A DNA stretch of 64,000 nt from Ilex aquifolium. Lineage: Eukaryota > Streptophyta > Magnoliopsida > Aquifoliales > Aquifoliaceae. Where the stretch lies: contig OX637403.1 in assembly GCA_951799425.1 (NCBI GenBank), positions 23,898,811 through 23,962,810 of the forward strand, read 5' to 3'. How positions within the stretch are numbered: position 1 is the first letter of the stretch; each line of letters opens with the position of its first letter. Below are positions 41,916 to 53,680 of the stretch, in pieces. Made by a program: the position numbers and the translations under genes. The notes beneath the pieces were generated by a model. It was not told where the DNA came from. It did no database searches and saw nothing but the letters and a program-made list of their open reading frames with translations.

Positions 41916-42713
41916 CTAGTTATTGTCTCTGTCTGAAGGCACAGAATAATAAAAAATGGTAAACAATAAACATATTTGTATTCAAATCACAAACAAGATG
42001 AGAAATAAATGAATTTAAGCATCGGTTATAGTGGGGGTAAGAGGTGGTGGTGGTAAGAGACGGTAATGGTTGTGGTGGGTGGCAATGACCGTGGTGGCGG
42101 CGACGACGATGGCATCGGTGGTGGGGGCGACGGCGGTGGTGGCTGTGGTGGCGGCGGTGGTGGTGGTGGCGGCGACCACGGCAGTGGTGGTGGCGACGAC
42201 GACGGCAATGGTGGTGGCGGTGGTGGCTGCGGTAGTGGCGACGTCGACGACGACGGCGACGATGGTAGTGGTGGTGGTGGCGACGACAGCGATGGTAGTG
42301 GTGGTGATAGCGATGGTGGCAGTGGTGGTGGCAGAGGTAGAGGTAGAGGTAGTGGTGGTGGGGGTGGTGGTGGTAGAGGTAGAGGTAGTGGTAGTGAGGG
42401 TGGGGGTGGTGGTGGTAGAGGTAGAGGTAGTGGGGGTGGGGGTGGGGGTGGTAGAGGTAGTGGTGGGGCGGTTTCAAACACTATTTTTTTTTTTTTAAAG
42501 TATTTATGAAAAATAATTTCTAGAAGTACTTTTAAAAAGTCACTCCAAACACACTTTTAGGGGTCTATTTTTTCTATTAAATTTAGAGTGTTAATATTAA
42601 CCGCGTGTTAGATTAATTTTAAAGTAAAATTTAAAGCAATCTGAACCGCGAAAAGCAAAAATCATTTTGTTTATCTTTTGAAATTTGAATTGTAAGCTAC
42701 TTTATTATATAGA
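41916..42713 (-). mobile_element. Non-autonomous Helitron, family 2, copy 2, with expanded GGN tract
   Basis: Same ends as 40227-40659: A|TCTATATAATAAAGTAG at 42713 and GTGCCTTCAGACAG…ATAACTAG|T at 41916 in element orientation. The flanks of the central tract align with copy 1 (GAATTTAAGCA(T/C)CG, TTTCTATTAAATTT, GAACCGCGAA). The tract itself has grown to about 430 bp (see next entry). Confidence 0.8.
42040..42471 (+). repeat. Expanded GGT/GGC/GAC trinucleotide tract inside the Helitron
   Basis: Almost pure triplets GGT, GGC, GAC, AGT with a local GC content far above the surroundings. All frames on both strands stay open, giving Gly-, Pro-, Val- or His-rich reading that is a by-product of the triplet composition. 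The right third has longer units of the GGTAGAGGTAGAGGTAGTGG type. Confidence 0.93.
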
Positions 42714-43457
42714 TAGTTAAGTCCTACTATTTTTTTAAAACTCCAAAATACTCTTCTAATAACTTAAAAATAATTTTCAACATTAAATCAGTTTTCTAAA
42801 CAGTTATTCCTTAATTCACAATTAATGGAAGATTTTTTCCATAAAATTTAAAATTCAAATTTAAATTTGACATCACTACTATTTATCTCTCTTTCATCTA
42901 TGTTGCGAGAACCAATATGACATAATCCTTGTTTTTGCCTTTCTCCATTGTTTTTTCATGGAAGAGTTGAGTAACAAGAAGTGAGTTCATGACAACTCGG
43001 ACGAGTCACCAAAAGTGGAGAGACTCAGAGAGGATATTCTCAACGATCTGGATGATCCGGATCAATGGACGGCAACTGAGGATCTGAACTCCTTCATGAA
43101 GAGTTTTGAAGAAGAGATTAATGACCTTCGATCGTGTGTGAATTTTGAAAATCTGACGTCAGATTCTGGCGAGTCACAGCTGAATCTTGTGGACCTTTTT
43201 GAAGCATCTAACTATGATAGATGACATTGTCTATATTACTATTTTTTTTTTTTGAGCATGATACTATTAATATTAAATATTACTATTTTTTTGAAATATC
43301 AATGTTCAATGTTATTTTGTTTTTGTTGACTATGTTATTACTGTTATTTTTTCAAATATTAATATACTATTTTTTATTTTTGAATGTTACTATTTTTTTG
43401 TGTTTAAATGGTATTATTTTTTGTGTTTGAATATTACTATTTTTTTATTTTTAATCA
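42714..43457. other. Intergenic DNA with a short coding-like relic
   Basis: Apart from the fragment at 43015-43224, only AT-rich, T-run-rich sequence. Confidence 0.5.
43015..43224 (+). pseudogene. Short coding-like relic, acidic
   Basis: A 69-codon open frame without an ATG start reads LNDLDDPDQWTATEDLNSFM … FEEEINDLRS … LTSDSGESQLNLVDLFEASN. The SDSGESQ.L..L.EASN part recalls a small conserved acidic plant protein I cannot name. With no start codon and no upstream exon seen, I read it as a gene fragment. Confidence 0.35.
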
Positions 43458-43630
43458 TCTATAATATAAAATATGAGAGATTTCAATAAGTTCATCCGGC
43501 GATTTAAAATAAATTCATCCAACGGCCACCAACATCTCATTCAAAACCATTCACATTGAATTATCCCTCCTCCAAATCCATCACTTTTCACTTACGTTGA
43601 ATCGTACCTTCAGACACGAGTTACCCTTAA
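43458..43630 (+). mobile_element. Mini-Helitron, family 1, copy 1
   Basis: 173 bp from A|TCTATAATATAAAATATG to CGTACCTTCAGACACGAGTTACCCTTAA|T. The 3' stem-loop (CGTxCC-TTCA-GxCACG) is preserved. The expected terminal CTAA reads TTAA here, so this copy is slightly decayed. It matches 51815-51992 and 57157-57330. Confidence 0.72.
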
Positions 43631-44208
43631 TATATATATATTTGTGTGTGTGAAAGAAATAAATAGCCATATTCAATATATGGATAAGAGAGAGAAATAA
43701 AAGTTTCGTTAAGTCTACAAAATAGGACCGACCTCCAAATTTCCAAAGAAAATACTCATGCACAAATTAACGCAAGGTTCTCGTTTAACATGTATAGTTT
43801 CATTAATCACGTGGGCATTGTTCTCGTTTAGCATGTATAGTTTCATTAACCACATGGTTCTTGCAACTATCGAGGACTTATTTAAGCTCAGTCAATCTAC
43901 TAATCATGCGTCTCTCCGACAATTATTTGAGGAAAGTGACTAAATCACCTGTTGATCAATCTACTAATCATTCACTCCGACAATTATTTTAGGAAAAGTG
44001 ATTTAATCACCTGTTGATTAGTGGAATTATTTCATTCTTGAGGAACAAGATCAATTTGCATGGAGTTAATGTGTTGTTCGTCGTGTTTGATTCATGTTAT
44101 TTTGGATTCTGTCGATCATAAAAGTCAATTTTAATTAAATTCATTTTGTTAATTATGTCAAATAATTTGACGCTAATGCAACCTATTTATGCATCATATC
44201 GTGTTAGT
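43631..44208. other. Intergenic DNA
   Basis: Contains an imperfect local duplication (CAATCTACTAATCA…CTCCGACAATTATTT…GAAA at about 43893-43937 and 43957-43999). No gene seen. 44201-44208 is the left target duplication of the next element. Confidence 0.5.
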
Positions 44209-44553
44209 CAAGGATCAAAATTTTATTTCGGTGTATTATTTCGGTCACCTAAGAAATGAAAACGTTTCGACGTATTTCGAAAACATTTCGATTAGTTTCG
44301 GAAATATAATAAAAAAAATAAAAAAATTTAAGAATTTTTTTTTTTAAAAACAGTGATTGAAATATATTGAAATATCTTAAAACATTCTGAAACAATTGTG
44401 CAAATGCATTGAAATATTACAAAACATCTCAAAACATTATGGAATACCTCGAAATATTAGAATTTCGATTTCATCACTGATTCGTTTCGGTTTCCTTGGA
44501 AACGAAAATATTTCGAATCTTTCGACCATTTTGAAACGAAATTTTGAACCTTG
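44209..44553. repeat. hAT-like MITE
   Basis: Inverted ends CAAGGATCAAAATTTTATTT and, reversed, CAAGGTTCAAAATTTCGTTT, flanked by an 8-bp duplication with one mismatch (GTGTTAGT at 44201-44208, GTGTTATT at 44554-44561). The size, the CAAGG start and the 8-bp duplication fit hAT-type MITEs. The body is full of TTTCG and GAAATATT motifs and encodes nothing. Confidence 0.7.
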
Positions 44554-44579
44554 GTGTTATTAGATATCCATAATCAAAA

Positions 44580-45311
44580 TTAAGGGTGCAATTCGGGTGG
44601 GTTGGGCAGGTTGAGAGGTCAACCCTAGCCCAACCCTAGGTATATAATCTTCAACTCTAACCCTACCTCAATCCTAGGTATTCAACCGGAGTACTGTCCG
44701 AGTTTAATTCGGACGAGCTCGGGTTGAATTCGAGTTATTTAATTCGGGCTGATTTCGGGTTAAAAATCGGGTTGGGCTTAAGTTACTTAATTCGGATTGA
44801 TTTTTTGAAGTGTAGATTTGATTTTTTCAAATGTAAATCTGATTTTTTCAAGTGATCTGAGATGAAAGGCGATGTACAAATAAAGAGAGAAGGAATGAGA
44901 GAATGAGGAGTGACAAGTGAGAGAAAGAGGCTGAGAGTCTGAGACGACTCAGACGAGTGACGATTGAGAGAGGGAGACTGAGAGAGGGAGGAGTGACGAG
45001 TGAGAGAAGGATCTGAGAGTGATGGAGGCGCATGCAGGCGTGAAGACTTGAAGTGAAGTGAAAGTCTGGACTCTAAAGAGTGAAGATAAATACTAACACT
45101 AGTTAAATATATTTATATATTTATGTGTATTCGGGTTCAACCCGATTTTAATATTCGGGTTGAACCCGACAACTCGAGACTTGCTCAAATTCAATTCGGG
45201 TTGGAGTTTTTTTATCCAGGCCCAACCCAAATATTAAAAATTTTAACCCAAACTTTTTTTTCGGATTTGGCTCAAATTAAATTCGAGTTGACCCGCCCAA
45301 ATTACACCCCT
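44580..45311. repeat. Second hAT-like MITE, GGGTT-rich
   Basis: Ends AAGGGTGCAATTCGGGTGGG and, reversed, AGGGGTGTAATTTGGGCGGG, flanked by AATCAAAA at 44572-44579 and 45312-45319. The outer parts carry many TCGGGTT and AACCCGA motifs and pair with each other over long stretches. The middle (44880-45030) is a GA-rich tract. It starts only 26 bp after the previous MITE. Confidence 0.68.
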
Positions 45312-45319
45312 AATCAAAA

Positions 45320-46470
45320 CACACTCAACTCGACCAACCACCCACATACATACCTTCCATGAACTAAAAATTGACTCGGTCCAAATGCTTAAAAAGTGTG
45401 TTCTATGTACATGTTCAGTTCAAAAAAAAATATGCTTAAAAAGAAAAAGTCAAAATTCCTCTCATGCTACATGAATGCATACAATAGAAAGGTCAACAAA
45501 TACAAAATCATTATTGTTTTTCACATACATTAGTTAAACGAGTTTGTCATTTGAAAATCAAGTTATTCATGTTTGAAAGTAACTCGACTCACTTATTGTT
45601 AGTACTAGCAAGACACGTTATTTTCGGGTTAATTTCAACAACTAGTCAAAGTACTCCATTCTGCTAATATCATGTTGTGCTATAGTAGTAGTGTGCAGAA
45701 AGTTGTCACCCTTAGCTATTGTTAAACAAATCCTTTTTTACATCAATTCTATAAATGTTCTTTTCTTAACATAATCTAAATAATAAAGCAATTAATTGTA
45801 GTAGGCATGACTAATTTAGGTTATTCTAATGCACATGCTTTCTAATAGAGGACAAGCTGTCCAATCTGCAAATATTGGTATCTGCATATCAACTTGGCAA
45901 TTAGACATTAAAAAAAAGGAAAAAAAAAATTTTAAAAAAAGGACAAAGCATAAGTTCAATTATTCAGTATTAATTAGTCAATTAAAATCTTGGGTTATAA
46001 AATAGAAAAGGATTTGATTCCTCCAGCAGCATAACCATTAAAGGAATATTTCCCTAATAAATTAAAATTGAATAATAGACAAATAATTACATACATAGCA
46101 TAAGAATCTCTTGTATATGCATGAAACCAACCCTCAAATATTTTTTTATTAGGGTTTTCTCTTAATGTACTAAAAGGTGGGCTTTGAAGGAGGTTAAATG
46201 TGAAGAAGGTTGTGTTAGCTAGTTAGCAATCCTCTCATTCAAACATGAGGTAAGCATTGTTAAATTATTGGCATATACTATAAGAGAATATTCCAATAAG
46301 ATCAATTCATGACATTATTGGATGCAAATAAGTAACCCTTATTCATTATTGGCCCCTCTTCCACACCCTCCACACTTCTCTCCTCATTGTTTAATACTCA
46401 TATTGGGAAAGCAAGGATGTAGTACTAGTGTCTCCATGATGACCACTTTAATGATTTCATAGAGGATTTC
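45320..46470. other. Intergenic DNA
   Basis: AT-rich, no coding frame or defined repeat recognised. Confidence 0.6.
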
Positions 46471-46471
46471 A

Positions 46472-46665
46472 TAGAGGCATAGTGGGGTACCGACCTTACT
46501 CCTCACTTTGAGGTTGGAAGTTCGAGTCTTGGATTTCTCATTGGGACTTGGTAGTTAACCGCTATGCTAGTCTAACTAGGTCTAATGCCTTATGATCCCA
46601 CCGGTAAGGGCTTATCGAGGTGGTCGTTGGACGCTCTTCTTTGCCCCACCCTTTTTTTTCTCAAC
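46472..46665 (+). mobile_element. tRNA-derived SINE
   Basis: A-box-like AGAGGCATAGTGGGGT (46474-46489) and B-box-like AAGTTCGAGTCTT (46518-46530) stand about 35 bp apart, as in tRNA promoters. They are followed by a non-tRNA body (GGGACTTGGTAGTTAACC … CCACCGGTAAGGGC) that ends in a T-rich tail near 46650-46662. The target duplication is uncertain because the left flank is itself a short repeat (TTTCATAGAGG twice). Confidence 0.62.
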
Positions 46666-47649
46666 AAAAAAGAGACTTAACTTTATCTTCTTCTTTTTTC
46701 ATACACAAATCGTCAAAATCAGGTGCCCTTTGAAGTTTTAGTTGCTATGTAAATTCAGAATACATGCAGTTATCTAAAAAAAACACGTATTAGATTAACT
46801 AGAGCATTTGGACAAGACTTGAACTTATGAACATGAAAATATTAACTATCGAAATTTTAACATGAGAACAATAATGAGTGGTAGCCTTTATATCTTCATA
46901 TAATAAGATTTTCTGCAAAAAATTGTGGTATGGTTTGTGGGTTAGGACTGCATATGTGTCCCAGCCAAGGTGGTTAGATGATTTGATGGGACCTTACAAG
47001 CCCTAAGGATGAGGAGGAGGACCATATAATTTTGAGGACATATAAGGACAATGTCTTTAAATGTGTAGCTGTATGAGTTGTATGGACCTTATTGGGACGA
47101 TGATTTGACAGTGATGGATCGATTTTTGGTTAGTATCAGAAGCTGGTGACTATGACAAGTTGTGGTCTCATTAGGTAGGTATGGTATTATCAACTGAGCT
47201 CCCTTTCTCATTCTCTCTCTTCAATGAAAAAAATTCCTATTTTTAGTTTTTATTCGTAGGTAAAAATAGATTTCGTTGATAAAAAAAATTTAAATATACA
47301 TTATAGAAGAGAATATATCCAAACACGGATATGAAATAGTGGTCTTCTAGTCATTTTGCATTCTCTTTTCATAATTCTTATAAATTTGTTCGAAATTTAA
47401 ATAACTTTTAAGATAGTTCAACCTTTGTTTATATATGTCAAGAATTGATTTTTAATGATCCTTTTCTGAGTGAATCTTAAACCAGCTCGAATAGTTTTAA
47501 ATTTTTCTTTGGTCTTTAGATGCTAATTATTACATTGAGTTGAATTCGATAATAAGTCTACTTTCCTCTCTTTCATCTTCAACTCCTCGTCCCCTACCTC
47601 TTCTTCTCTTGTCTTAAATCATTGGCACAATGTGGCCAGCAATGCAATT

Positions 47650-47726
<77 letters not shown>

Positions 47727-48636
47727 GGGACATACAACCTGGTTCTTTGAATTTAGGTCGCATGTGCCTTTGAATTTTTTTTAGTGGAAATTTTTGAGGG
47801 TCATGAATTCAAAAGATGTCTAGCCTGGTTTCATGAGACAGACAGCACCCATGAAACTTCATTTATCTCCCAATTGGAAGTTAAATGAAGTCTTGGTCCC
47901 CACTAGGGTTTGTCAATGAAAGAATCCTTGACCATGATTTACTCTAGGATGGTCCCAAACGCATCATTATTCGTTCGAGTATTAGATTTTTGTCTATTTT
48001 CTAAATCTCGAATATAATTCACGGTATATCGATGGCAGGCCCACCTAAATATAACTAGGTCCACTTAGAATTCATAATGATTGATCTAGAATTGAGCTGA
48101 AATTTGGAATTAAAAAGGTTCCGAAGTCTATCCATTATTCAATGGTATTAATGTTGAAAGAAATTGACAATTCATTCTTTCATTTTCATGGTCCAAGAAT
48201 TAGTCAGTCATTACAATGCATTTCAAGGACACTGAAGAAGTAATAAACCTACGAGAGAACGAAGGTAATGACACATTAGGAATTTGGATTATGATTAGGT
48301 TAGCAATTTCCTTGTCCTCGTCCTATATAAACATCCAAGTCCTGCAAGGAAGATGAAGATCCCATTCAATACCCCTTTTTTTTTCCCAATGTTTCTCCTC
48401 GGTAGATCACACACATCAAGAAGTGAGGGACCCCACTTATCTTCAATGACTCCACTTAAATTTACAAGAGGAATGCTATTGAGACCCAAATTTTACTATG
48501 ACATTTGGAATGACTGTAGGGTCTATCAAACATTGGAACTTGGTGTTGATCCCATGATTCTATTGAAGCCACATCATTATGTCAGTAAATTATGTCAAAT
48601 TTTTATGTCCAAATAGTATTACTCTCACTCTCATAA
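46666..48636. other. Intergenic DNA with a microsatellite
   Basis: No gene is supported. It includes the CT/CA repeat at 47651-47727. A plus-strand frame at 48353-48616 has no domain and is not called. Confidence 0.55.
47651..47727 (+). repeat. (CT)n(CA)n compound microsatellite
   Basis: About 29 CT units followed by nine CA units without interruption. Confidence 0.97.
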
Positions 48637-49088
48637 GAGCACATTTGGATGATAATAATTTTAATTGGGAATGAGTATCTCATTCCTATTAATGGGTTAC
48701 TAGGGTTTCAATTACTAATAGCAATCTCATATACTGTTTGATTATTATCAGTAATCTAGTGTGAGAATTAATGTTATTAATTGTTAAACTATTTTAGGAG
48801 ATGACTTAATTTTAGAAAGGAGATTGATTTTAGGAAGAGAACTTAATTTTAAGAAGGAGCATCATTTTGGGATTTTTATTCTTTTTTATAGAATATCCAA
48901 TTAATGTAGATATGTGATTACCACCATTGGTCATGGGTTTAGAATACCCACCATTAGAGAATTAGATTACGATAGTAATTTTAATCCAGAGTTAAATTAC
49001 TGATAATTGACTATCCAAACATAGTAGTTTAAGATTTCGGAATGAGAATCTCATTCCCAATCAAGATTATCATCATCTAAACAGGGTC
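48637..49088. repeat. Tourist-like (PIF/Harbinger) MITE
   Basis: 452 bp. Left end GAGCACATTTGGATGATAAT…TTGGGAATGAG and reversed right end GACCCTGTTTAGATGATGAT…TTGGGAATGAG form about 40-bp inverted repeats. A TAA triplet duplication lies at 48634-48636 and 49089-49091. The 3-bp TAA target and the GG(G/A)C…GTTTGGATG-type end are those of Tourist MITEs. Non-coding. Confidence 0.8.
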
Positions 49089-49765
49089 TAAGAGTAATGT
49101 TATTGAAACCTAGCAAACAGACCTAATTTACTGACATAGTGATATGTCAAATGATGAAATCTAATAAAAAAGTTCAAGAGTCACGGTCACAATAATACCA
49201 ATAGATGTAAGATCACCCACATCATTAGACCAACAAATTAAATTAGTTTCTTAGTTCCTAATAACATTATTCTTCCCATAACCTCTTATTAAGAAAACAG
49301 ACAGTAAAAAAGGTGACTTGCAACGTCTAGCTGCAAAAGCTTTAAAGGGTAATTATACTTTTTCTATTAATGTGAACCTTGCCAAAAATATGATCATACA
49401 CCAATCGCATTAACCAACTAATCAAGTTAGATTTGTAGTGCTCTTTTACAGACATCCTTTATAAAGATTTACCTTTTTTATGCTCTTTGTGTTTGCACCT
49501 TCTGTTGTCTAATAGATGTTACATGATTTGTCTAATCTAACGATCGAAATTAACTAATTATGCATGTGTTGCACTTAAATCTGTTGTTATCGACGGAGGA
49601 AATTCAATCGATAGACAGTTTTTAGGCAATTATTTATAATGGGTTCAATTACTTTATTTCAGGACTTCATTGAATTAATTTTAAGGGGATAATCACACAT
49701 TACATATAACTAATAAAAGAGATTTCGTTTATTAATTCAGTCAAAAGGATTTCGGTTACCGAAAA
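49089..49765. other. Intergenic DNA
   Basis: AT-rich; nothing recognised. Confidence 0.6.
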
Positions 49766-50030
49766 AGATTCGGATCTCCTCCATTACCCATGCCCTTCAA
49801 TTCCCCTCCATACAGTGTTAGATGAGTGACGTGTGTAAAATTCTGAATTTTAATGGACAAGATTTTTTCCTTGTGAAAAAATTTCTTAATAATGTTCAAC
49901 ACTCCACCAACAACATAATGAATGTGGAAACATCTTATCCATTGAAATTCAAAATCATACACATGTCACTCATCTAGCACTGCATTGAGAGAAATTGAAG
50001 GAAATGGGTAATGAAGGGGATCTAAATCTG
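49766..50030. repeat. Fold-back MITE, about 100-bp arms
   Basis: The left arm 49768-49865 (GGATCTCCTCCATTACCCAT … GTTAGATGAGTGACGTGTGT) and the reversed right arm 49925-50025 (GGATCCCCTTCATTACCCAT-like … GCTAGATGAGTGACATGTGT) match closely. The flanks share GAAAAAGA / GAAAAGA, a possible 8-9-bp duplication. Superfamily uncertain; possibly MULE-derived. Confidence 0.65.
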
Positions 50031-51814
50031 AAAAGACTGAGTTAACAATCTTGATTACATCAATAACTACTTCACAACATTAATCTAAAACTACTCTTAA
50101 AAATGTCCAGATCTTAGGTCTTGTAGGGGTTTGAATGTATCATTTAACTTCTCCATTGTCTGCCTTTTATAGCTACTACCTTCAACGGTTCTTCCTCCAT
50201 TGACGATTATCTGGCTGGTAACTCTCAAGTAATTATTTCTCTTTTTTCAAACAAGGTTAGAGTTGTGTCTAATCATCTCCCGCCTTTCTTCACATTCTAT
50301 CACGTGGCGTCTTCTCAACACATTCAAACTAGCTAGAAGTTAGTATATCAAATATTCCTGTAATTTTGTATTTTAAGCCCAAACAACATGACATGGACAT
50401 AAACATAGACACGATATGATTAGATATGAGTTGGGTATTAGTTAAATAAATTTTAACCCGAGATGACACAACTTATGACTAGCCCTTCTTGTATATACAG
50501 CACTGGAATCAAATTGGATGAATTTTTTTTTGCATTTGTTGATTATTGACTGGATTGAATTATTAGGACAGTGACAAACTGAGGACTTGTTGACCAAACT
50601 AGGAAAAAAACAGACGAACAAACTGAGAACTTAGTCGATGGACTTAAAAATTCCACAACAATGATATTGGATGGTCTCAAATTAACTTCAAACTAGGACA
50701 ATAATACAGTCCCCACTAAGGAAGAAAATACCAGTCTTTAAATCATGGAACCGAGTTAGTCTTTGTCTATTGAAAACTATATTTATCCCGTGTAATGCAT
50801 GTAATTTACAATCGATGTTTATTGTAATTCTTATTCCACATCTGAGCGTCACTCATACATTATTAAAGTTGTAGCACCTTTCATCCTTAGATGTAGTAGG
50901 AGTCTTTCGGGATTGATCCGTAGTAGCAGTAGGAGTGTTTCGGGATTAATGATCCGTAGTATCACCGATAAATCTTCCTTCAACAAGTTTTTGTCATATA
51001 AGTGACCCCAAAAAAAAATGTGATCGCGTAAAACACTTCCGTTGATCAATTTAAACGTTATTTTTTATTATAACAAAATGACAAGTTAAGGACTTAAAGA
51101 GATTAAAGTGACAATATTATAAAAAGAATATAAAGATAAAAAAAAAAATTCCAACCAATAACCAAGTTCTGCCAGGAGAGACACTGAAAAAATACGAAAT
51201 AAAAAGAAAAAGAGAGGGTGTATCCTGTAAAAAACACTAGCAAGTGAAACGGTGTCGTACAGATCGAATTATCGGCCAAATAAAAAAGTCTCAATCGAAT
51301 TCCTATCGATGTCTATGTGGTTGGAAAGAGAAGAACACATATAAAGTCAATATTGATAACGACTGTCGGCAATCACAATGCTTGACACGTGTCCTCTTTT
51401 ATTTTCAATTGTTTTCCTAAAAATAGTGACATTACATTAGTTGAGAAAATTCATAGTCGACCATAAAATATTATTGACAATCATAAATTATTTGAATGGA
51501 CTACTACTTCTCTATGAATTGAATTACTTGAATGAGTTTCTAATTTCTCATTTATGAGTTATAACTTTACATATAAAAGTTATACCTTTCATACTTGATC
51601 ATGTCATTTTGGGATCGATTATTTTTTTACGGTTGTAACTGACATTTCAAAAAAATATAATTTTACCTCAAAAGATTGTAAATTTTGATATAGTACCATC
51701 TTGAGTATCTTATAGTATTTTCCTTTTAATGGACTCTAGTTATACACTAAAAACTATTGTAGTAGCTTCCTAATTAAGGAGGGGAAATTTCACGAAACTT
51801 TTTTCTATAATAAA
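50031..51814. other. Intergenic DNA
   Basis: AT-rich. A short direct repeat (GGATTGATCCGTAGTA-like) stands at about 50905-50960. The part at 51600-51730 is partly similar to the MITE at 38184-38466. No gene seen. Confidence 0.5.
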
Positions 51815-51992
51815 TTAGGGGTAACTCGTGTTTGAAGGCGCGATATAATGTAAGTAAGAAGTGATGGATTTAGGAGGGAGGAAGGGAAATTCAATATGAA
51901 TGGTTTTGAGAAGAATGTTGGTGACCTTTGGATGAGTCTATTTAAGACCGTCGGATGAATTTATTGAAATCTGTTCTGTTTTATATTATAGA
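51815..51992 (-). mobile_element. Mini-Helitron, family 1, copy 2
   Basis: 178 bp. In element orientation it runs A|TCTATAATATAAAACAGAAC … CGCGCCTTCAAACACGAGTTACCCCTAA|T, with TC start, CTAA end, a short 3' hairpin and an A/T insertion site. It is the best preserved of three copies. Confidence 0.78.
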
Positions 51993-52281
51993 TTTCTGAT
52001 AAACCCATTTAAATGTGCCAATTTATTACTTTTCTATCTTTTCAGGCATATAATAAAACCATACTAAACAGGCAATAACAATCCTGAACAAAATCTTACT
52101 AGAATACATGAATTTATAGCGGACAATTATTTATTTCAATTAAGAGCATAGAATAATATTTTAAGTACATTCATTATGAATTCATCAAGGATCTACGACT
52201 TGTAAATTTTATTTTATTTTTTTGATATTGTACGACTTGTAAATTTGTCTCGCACAAATACATGCCGGGTAATCTTCTATT

Positions 52282-52543
52282 AGAAAAAAGGGAGAATCTC
52301 GTTTTGTACCTCAAAAAATTAAAAAAAAAATTATTTTGTACCCTTAAAAATTAAATGTTTACATTACACACTCAATATATTAAAAGAGTTACAATGTGGT
52401 TCTTCTGTTACTTATTCTGTCAAAAATAATATGTTTGACGTTCATGGAATAAGTAACAAAAAATTCATATTGCAACATTTTTAATACACTGTGGGTATAA
52501 TATGAAAAATTTAATCTTTGGGGATTTAAAGTAAAAATTCTTA
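52282..52543. repeat. Fold-back MITE
   Basis: The left half (TTTGTACC…TTAAATGTTTACATTACACA … GTTACTTATTCTGTC) is matched by the reverse complement of the right half (…TTAAATTTTTCATATTATAC … GTTACTTATTCCATG). The centre lies near 52435. Arms are about 110 bp with moderate divergence; no target duplication fixed. Confidence 0.6.
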
Positions 52544-52950
52544 AATCAACAGTGTAAAATAAAACTCAACCTAAAAAAATTAAATAAAAATATATAAAGT
52601 GAATTTGAATCGCAAAATAACCATCATTTGATATGGGTGAGAATCTTCAAAAAAAAAAAAATATTAGTGAGAACTTTATATGTATGAGATAAATGTAGTT
52701 GACTTTTGAGCTTCATGTATATATAATTTCTTACTATGTTTTCCCATGAAACCTCTCATTATATTCTTCCAAATTATTGGGTGGACAAAATTCTAATAAC
52801 ATGGGGTTGAGGAGTCCCACATTTTAGTTTATCAATCATTATATTAGTTGCTTTAATTGGGTTTTGTTGTGGGGAAGGTATTTTATTACTATTTAAAATG
52901 ATGGTGTATCCATTATATATGTATTTGAGGGGATCTTGGTCCCACCAAGT

Positions 52951-52986
<36 letters not shown>
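52951..52986 (+). repeat. (TG)n(AG)n microsatellite
   Basis: TG units followed by AG units, 36 bp. Confidence 0.95.
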
Positions 52987-52990
<4 letters not shown>

Positions 52991-53336
52991 AGAAATGGGC
53001 AGGTAGACAAAAGTCAGTTCTCCTCTATTTTAATAACGATTAACATTTTTTTATTATTATATGTGATTGTCATCAAGATTCTTGATTAAAAATAATATTA
53101 GAGGATAATCTAAATAGGACAAGCCATCGTTATGATAATCTATACTATTCAATCTCTTTATAGAATGAGAATCTAGAGACAATCTATAATTAGAGGCTCG
53201 GATTCAAACCTCTACTTGCTAATAATAGAAATCTATAAAACAGTTAATAAATGCCAAGTTGCTAACTGTGGAGAAGAGTATATGTATGACCAAACTCGAT
53301 TAATCAAGGATAGTGCACTTGGGATTATATAGAAAT

Positions 53337-53680
53337 CACTACAAGAAAATTCATTTTTTGCGATGTTTTTTTCGTCGCAAAAAACAACAAAACGTCGCGA
53401 ATTATTTTTTTGCGATGATTTTATTTCGTCGTGGCATCGTGGTAATAGCCTCGTCGTAGAAAACACTTTGCGACGAAATATATCGTCGCGAAAAACAAAA
53501 ACAAAAAAAGTCGTTAAAATTAAACTCTGACGTCGCTGTAAAACATAAAATTAAATAATTTAATTGATTTTTCGCGACGAAAATAAATCGTCGCAAATAA
53601 GATTTAATTAATCAAAGCATGAATGTATTGGTGATGCAACTATAACGTCGCAAATAATATTTTTTGGGGACGAAATTTAA
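53337..53680 (+). mobile_element. CACTA (En/Spm-type) transposon end
   Basis: CACTACAAGAAAATTC at 53337 is the classic terminal sequence of plant CACTA elements. Behind it lie many copies of GCGACGAAA or TTCGTCGCAAA in both orientations (at 53358, 53402, 53430, 53470, 53484, 53573, 53590), the usual subterminal transposase-binding repeats. The mirrored end (TTCTTGTAGTG) is not present in the window, so this is a broken end. Confidence 0.72.

Larger units (their letters stand above)
51993..53336. other. Intergenic DNA with a fold-back repeat and a microsatellite
   Basis: Apart from the repeats at 52282-52543 and 52951-52986, no feature is supported. Confidence 0.55.

Noticed and set aside
41920..42509. 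Long overlapping open frames (Gly-, Pro-, Val- and His-rich) on both strands
   Set aside because: They come from the GGN triplet tract inside a Helitron; all frames are open for the same reason, and there is no promoter or domain.
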